NCBI GenBank assembly: GCA_022573095.1 | Contig: JACZUR010000062.1 | Location: forward strand, 1 to 9,882 | Source of the DNA: Gemmatimonadota bacterium | GTDB lineage: Bacteria > Gemmatimonadota > Gemmatimonadetes > Gemmatimonadales > GWC2-71-9 | Length of the DNA: 9,882 nt | Direction: 5' to 3' | Shown: one piece after another, positions 6,847-9,882 of the stretch | Position numbering within the stretch: position 1 is the stretch's first letter | Layout of the letters: each line of letters starts with the position of its first letter | Made by a program: the position numbers and the translations under genes | The notes under the pieces: generated by a model | What the model was told of the DNA's origin: nothing | Seen by the model: only the letters and a program-made list of their open reading frames with translations | Database searches by the model: none

Positions 6847-6884
6847 TGCTCCCGCATCATTTTCCGTGCTCCTCACTTAGGAGG
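6832..6884 (+). promoter_or_regulatory. Leader/operator with mutually exclusive hairpins around the BMC-H ribosome site
   Basis: Three short pairings can be drawn. Hairpin A joins GGGAGCA (6832-6838) to TGCTCCC (6847-6853), and can be extended inward by CG/CG with one bulged base. Hairpin B joins CTCCT (6869-6873) to AGGAG (6879-6883), burying the AGGAGG Shine-Dalgarno (6879-6884) that lies 4 bases before the ATG at 6889. Alternative C joins GGAGCACG (6833-6840) to CGTGCTCC (6865-6872), 8 perfect pairs, which would break both A and B and free the ribosome site. Whether the left arm is transcribed depends on the start site. If transcription starts near 6853, A is a DNA operator and only B exists in RNA. 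Confidence 0.35.
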
Positions 6885-6888
6885 CTAG

Positions 6889-7176
6889 ATGTCACAGAAT
6901 GCCCTCGGGTTGATAGAGACCAGAGGACTGGTCGGGTCGATTGAGGCGGCGGACGCGATGGTAAAAGCCGCGCACGTCCGGCTGATCGGCAAGGAGAAGG
7001 TCGGCGGAGGATACGTTACGGTCATGGTTCGTGGTGATGTTGGTGCGGTCAAGGCGGCCACCGATGCTGGTGCCGCGGCCGCCGAGCGAGTAGGCGAACT
7101 GGTGTCCGTGCACGTCATTCCCCGGCCACACCAGGAACTCGAGTTCTTACTTCCGCAGTCCTCGGCCGAGGCGTAA
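6889..7176 (+). CDS. Bacterial microcompartment hexameric shell protein (BMC-H)
   Basis: BMC-H proteins form flat hexamers that tile the facets of the microcompartment shell; a central pore lets small metabolites through. The 95-aa product is a single BMC domain of the usual length: NALGLIETRGLVGSIEAADAMVKAA (4-28), the pore loop KVGGGY (37-42, Gly-Gly-Gly where Gly-Ser-Gly is common), RGDVGAVKAA, then the conserved helix ERVGELVSVHVIPRPH. The ATG at 6889 has AGGAGG four bases upstream. It is the first gene of the rightward run and ends 3 bases before a second BMC-H. First-gene position and a strong ribosome site suit a major shell protein made in bulk. Family is sure; naming it PduA, EutM or CcmK would overreach. 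Confidence 0.96.
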   Translation: MSQNALGLIETRGLVGSIEAADAMVKAAHVRLIGKEKVGGGYVTVMVRGDVGAVKAATDAGAAAAERVGELVSVHVIPRPHQELEFLLPQSSAEA

Positions 7177-7179
7177 ACC

Positions 7180-7644
7180 GTGGCTCTGTCGGGTCAGGCC
7201 CTGGGGCTCGTCGAGACCATGGGCCTGGTCGGCGCCATCGAAGCCGTGGACGCCGGCACGAAGGCTGCACCGGTCGAGTTCGCGGGTCGCGAATACGCCG
7301 ATGCCGGGTTGGTAACGGTTTGTTTCTCTGGTGATGTCGCTGCGGTAAAGGCGGCGGTTGACGCCGCCGCCGCCGCCGCGGAGCGGGTTGGGCAGTTAGT
7401 GTCGGTCCACGTTATTCCGCAGCCCCATCGCGACCTCGATCTGTTCGCGGATGATTTCTCCCACGCGGAATTCCGTGACGAGAATAACGGCAGTGCGAAT
7501 CCCGCATTGCTCGGGGAGATGAAGGTGGTAGAGTTGCGCCGTGCTGCGCGGTCAGTTCCAAATTTTCCCATCAAGGGGCGCGCCCTCGCCCGGGCCAGTC
7601 GCGATGAAATCCTGGCTGGCTTCAAAAGTCTTGGCGTGATCTAG
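7180..7644 (+). CDS. BMC-H shell protein with extra C-terminal helical domain and altered pore
   Basis: Residues 6-90 form a BMC domain clearly paralogous to the preceding gene: QALGLVETMGLVGAIEAVDAGTKAA, then SGDVAAVKAAV and ERVGQLVSVHVIPQPH. The pore loop differs: D41-A42-G43 replaces Gly-Gly-Gly and the preceding Lys is replaced, so an acidic ring is predicted at the pore. An acidic, probably flexible linker (about 84-108) leads to a compact domain at 112-154: MKVVELRRAARSV, then FPIKGRALARASRDEILAGF. Its two-helix, basic pattern recalls SAP or Rho-N-type helical modules. EutK is a known case of a BMC-H with a C-terminal nucleic-acid-binding-like domain, but I cannot say these domains are related. 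The GTG start has GAGG at 7168-7171, 8 bases upstream. It probably mixes into the shell and tethers something inside or outside. Confidence 0.93.
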   Translation: MALSGQALGLVETMGLVGAIEAVDAGTKAAPVEFAGREYADAGLVTVCFSGDVAAVKAAVDAAAAAAERVGQLVSVHVIPQPHRDLDLFADDFSHAEFRDENNGSANPALLGEMKVVELRRAARSVPNFPIKGRALARASRDEILAGFKSLGVI

Positions 7645-7656
7645 CCTCACTGAGGC
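7644..7656 (+). promoter_or_regulatory. Small hairpin GCCTC-ACT-GAGGC over the aldehyde dehydrogenase ribosome site
   Basis: Five perfect pairs with a three-base loop cover the GAGG (7652-7655) just ahead of the GTG at 7660. The left arm starts on the last base of the BMC-H stop codon. It has the same layout as the CTCCT/AGGAG hairpin before the first BMC-H (anti-SD, CACT-like loop, SD). It could lower translation of the enzyme relative to shell. Five pairs is little, so this is tentative. Confidence 0.3.
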
Positions 7657-7659
7657 GAG

Positions 7660-9153
7660 GTGATCGACCGGGATCTCGAATCGATTCAAGAAGCTCGTGA
7701 CCTTGTCGGGCGAGCGTATGAAGCGTACCAGGCGTTTTCCCGAGCCAGCCAGGCCCAGGTGGATAACATCGTCGAGGCGGCGGCGCGCGCCGCCGAAAAA
7801 GCTTCTGAGCCACTGGCGCGCGCGGCCGTTGAAGAGACGGGGATGGGCAGGTATGAAGACAAGATCGCCAAGAACTTATTTGCGGCCGTAGACGTCAAGA
7901 ATTACATCCTGCCACTAAAAACTTGCGGTGTCATACGAGAGGTTCCTGAAGCAAGGATCAAGGAACTTGCCGTGCCGATGGGGGTCGTCGTCGCCCTGAC
8001 TCCCACAACCAATCCTACTTCGACCGCCATCTATAAGGCGTTAATAGCCGTAAAGAGCCGTAACGCGATTGTTATCTCGCCACATCCACGCGCTACGAAG
8101 TGCGTGGTGAGTGCTATGGAGACAATGCAGCAGGCGGCGCGTGATGCCGGCGCACCCGAGGATCTAATGCTCGCGATGCGAATACCCACGCTCGATGGGA
8201 CGCAGGAACTCATGAGACATCACCATACTGCGGTTATCCTAGCGACCGGGGGAACGGCCATGGTGCGCGCTGCGTATAGCTCGGGAAAACCTGCCTACGG
8301 CGTTGGACCAGGTAACGTGCCGGCAATAATCGAGCGCACGGCCGATGTCCCGAAGGCGGTGGCCGACGTGGTAGCGGGGAAGAATTTCGATTATGGCCTC
8401 CTGTGCTCGGCAGAAAACTCACTCATTTGCGATCGGCCGGTGGTGGAAGAAGTCAGGCGCGAACTCAAGCGGCAGCGAGCGGAATTCGTGCCGCCCGCGG
8501 ACCGCGACCGACTCCGCCTGGCGATGCAGGACCCTCGGACGGGCGGTCTCAACGCTGACATCGTCGGCCTGCCTGCCACCGAGGTAGCGCAGCGAGCCGG
8601 AATCAGTGTTCCGGCTGATACGAGGGTGCTGGTTCTCGAGTGCGCGACAGTGGGCCGCAGCGAATTCTTCTCGCGTGAAAAACTGTCGCCTGTGCTCGCT
8701 TTCTATGTGGAAGACGGTTGGGAGAAGTGCTGCGAGAGGAGCATTGAACTTCTCGAATTCGGTGGGCTAGGACACACGCTGGTCATACACAGCAACGACG
8801 AGCATGTGATCCAGAGGTTTTTCGAGGAAAAACCGGCGTTTCGCATCCTCGTGAACACCGTTGCGGCGGTGGGCGCTGTGGGAATCACCACTGGTCTTGC
8901 CCCCGCGATGACGTTGGGACCGGGTACTTGGGCTGGGTCATCGACGAGCGATAATATCACGCCGCTGCACCTCATCAACATCAAGCGCCTGGCGTACGAA
9001 ACGAAGCCCTACCGAGCCATCGATGCGCCTGACGAAGGTCGTGTAGCAGCAGCGGTCGGCGTTGGTGCGCCTGTGCCGGATGAAGAAGTGGATGCGATTC
9101 GCCGTGCCGTGGAGGAATTCCTGGCCGAGCGGCGGGCTAGGAAGGCTCGATGA
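7660..9153 (+). CDS. CoA-acylating aldehyde dehydrogenase of a metabolosome (PduP/EutE-like)
   Basis: It oxidises an aldehyde to acyl-CoA with NAD+ and CoA inside the microcompartment. The 497-aa product starts straight into the fold (DLESIQEARDLVGRAYEAYQAF) and has the acylating-ALDH stretch ALTPTTNPTSTAIYKALIAVKSRNAI at about 112-137, SPHPRA at 140-145, ATGGTAMVRAAYSSGKPAYGVGPGN at 195-219, and catalytic C249 in DYGLLCSAENSLI. Near the C-terminus are the LGPGTWAGSS and NITPLHLIN motifs typical of the acylating branch. There is no N-terminal encapsulation peptide like that of PduP. Instead a linker (about 455-472) precedes the amphipathic helix DEEVDAIRRAVEEFLAERRA at 474-493. The start is GTG at 7660. 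Its stop overlaps the PduL start (ATGA). Substrate length (C2, C3 or other) is not evident. Confidence 0.94.
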   Translation: MIDRDLESIQEARDLVGRAYEAYQAFSRASQAQVDNIVEAAARAAEKASEPLARAAVEETGMGRYEDKIAKNLFAAVDVKNYILPLKTCGVIREVPEARIKELAVPMGVVVALTPTTNPTSTAIYKALIAVKSRNAIVISPHPRATKCVVSAMETMQQAARDAGAPEDLMLAMRIPTLDGTQELMRHHHTAVILATGGTAMVRAAYSSGKPAYGVGPGNVPAIIERTADVPKAVADVVAGKNFDYGLLCSAENSLICDRPVVEEVRRELKRQRAEFVPPADRDRLRLAMQDPRTGGLNADIVGLPATEVAQRAGISVPADTRVLVLECATVGRSEFFSREKLSPVLAFYVEDGWEKCCERSIELLEFGGLGHTLVIHSNDEHVIQRFFEEKPAFRILVNTVAAVGAVGITTGLAPAMTLGPGTWAGSSTSDNITPLHLINIKRLAYETKPYRAIDAPDEGRVAAAVGVGAPVPDEEVDAIRRAVEEFLAERRARKAR

Positions 9154-9882
9154 ACTCTGAAGAGCTGCAGCAGCTTGCGGAACGAATCGCGCGCGTAATA
9201 CAGGAACGTGCTTGGTTGCCGCCGCCGGTTCGCCCGGATCCGCCCCAGGGTCCGACTCCGGGTCAGCTTCCGGCGTGGGCCGCATCAGCGCAGTCGCTGT
9301 ATGACGTTGCGCCCGGAAAGAATAGGGCGCTCAGCGGGCGCAGGCCGGCGTACGACGCACTTACCGCCGCGGCGCGCGGTGCTGCAGCCGGTAGAGCTCC
9401 GTCACCGCTGCCGGGTGGAAGCGCGCAGTCGCCCAGATCGGGGTCATCCAGAACGGTACCGGTAGCGGTCTCCAACCGGCACATGCACATAACGCAGGAA
9501 CATTTCGAAACCCTGTTCGGTGCAGGCAAGCGGCCGACCCCGGACCGACCCATTTCACAACCCGGTCAATTCGCCGCCGTTGAACGTGTTCGTGTGGTTG
9601 GGCCGAAAGGAAGCATCGACACGATACGCGTCGTTGGGCCGACCCGCGCGGCTACGCAGGTAGAACTGTCGCAAAGCGATTGCCGCAAATTGGGGATTCA
9701 CGCGCCCATCCGTAGCTCGGGTTCCCTGGAGGGCAGCTCAGCGCTGCGGCTGGAAGGCCCCGCGGGTTCTGTTGAACTGAGCGAGGGTGCGATCGTTGCC
9801 GCGCGCCACATGCATCTCTCTCCAGCGGACGCGCAATCACTGGGACTCACCGGCGGAGACCGGGTCACGATCGCTCTCGGCG
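9150..9882 (+). CDS. pduL: PduL-type phosphate acyltransferase, 3' partial, with long N-terminal extension
   Basis: PduL swaps CoA for phosphate on acyl-CoA, recycling CoA inside the metabolosome and giving acyl-phosphate for ATP synthesis. Reading from ATG at 9150 gives 244 codons, open to the window end. The PduL domain starts at about residue 103: VPVAVSNRHMHIT with likely zinc ligands H111 and H113, then ISQPGQFAAVE, VRVVGPKGSIDTIRVVGP, SGSLEGS, and the second half with ARHMHLSPADA (H220, H222). Before it lies an amphipathic helix, NSEELQQLAERIARVIQERA (2-21), like known encapsulation peptides, then about 80 residues rich in Pro, Gly, Ser, Ala and Arg. The ATG overlaps the aldehyde dehydrogenase stop and has AGGAAGG at 9139-9145. 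The end of the second PduL barrel lies beyond the window. The extension is longer than in PduL proteins I know. Confidence 0.93.
   Translation, partial: MNSEELQQLAERIARVIQERAWLPPPVRPDPPQGPTPGQLPAWAASAQSLYDVAPGKNRALSGRRPAYDALTAAARGAAAGRAPSPLPGGSAQSPRSGSSRTVPVAVSNRHMHITQEHFETLFGAGKRPTPDRPISQPGQFAAVERVRVVGPKGSIDTIRVVGPTRAATQVELSQSDCRKLGIHAPIRSSGSLEGSSALRLEGPAGSVELSEGAIVAARHMHLSPADAQSLGLTGGDRVTIALG

Noticed and set aside
7363..7380. GCC triplet run in the second BMC-H as a phase-variable repeat
   Set aside because: Five units of a triplet cannot shift the frame, and it encodes an Ala-rich helix that is normal at this place in BMC-H proteins.
7657..7671. A 15-base exact repeat GAGGTGATCGACCGG, also at 54-68 inside secD
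   Set aside because: It lies in unrelated reading contexts, and one such match is not surprising in 10 kb of GC-rich sequence.
9263..9553. Minus-strand open frames opposite the start of pduL
   Set aside because: They are shadows of the biased Pro/Gly/Ala/Arg-rich extension; the plus frame continues without a stop into clear PduL motifs.

Overview
The window reads as a Gram-negative bacterial chromosome with moderately high GC. The SecD/SecF sequences, the DUF5683-type exported protein and the gene order resemble Gemmatimonadota or a related lineage. That assignment rests on remembered family resemblance, not a search, so it is tentative. An LpxH-like lipid A enzyme fits an organism with an LPS outer membrane.

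Left part (1-6027, all + strand): a very compact run of secD (5' end cut off by the window), secF, tatD, fhs (formate-tetrahydrofolate ligase), ridA, selC (tRNA-Sec, anticodon TCA) and a small exported DUF5683-like protein. Neighbouring genes overlap or lie a few bases apart, so most are probably co-transcribed. The tRNA-Sec is packed tightly: it starts on the base after the ridA stop codon, and the last A of its encoded CCA is the first base of the next gene's ATG. ridA has a good Shine-Dalgarno but no standard start codon at the right distance, so it probably starts at CTG. Fhs and tRNA-Sec together hint at formate metabolism with a Sec-containing enzyme, but no selenoprotein is visible here.

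Middle (6029-6888): a convergent, minus-strand lpxH-like gene, then a 119-base divergent intergenic region. That region holds a candidate promoter in each direction and a set of inverted repeats. The repeats near the rightward start can form mutually exclusive structures around the Shine-Dalgarno, or one of them may be an operator over the -10.

Right part (6889-9882, + strand): the start of a bacterial microcompartment (metabolosome) operon. It encodes a standard BMC-H hexamer shell protein, a second BMC-H with a changed pore loop and an extra C-terminal helical domain, a CoA-acylating aldehyde dehydrogenase with a C-terminal helix that looks like an encapsulation peptide, and the first 244 residues of a PduL-type phosphate acyltransferase with an unusually long N-terminal extension. 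Together these are the metabolosome core: shell, aldehyde to acyl-CoA, acyl-CoA to acyl-phosphate. The enzyme that makes the aldehyde, the vertex protein (BMC-P) and the alcohol dehydrogenase are not in the window, so the substrate cannot be assigned. I see no insertion sequences, CRISPR arrays or clear rho-independent terminators.
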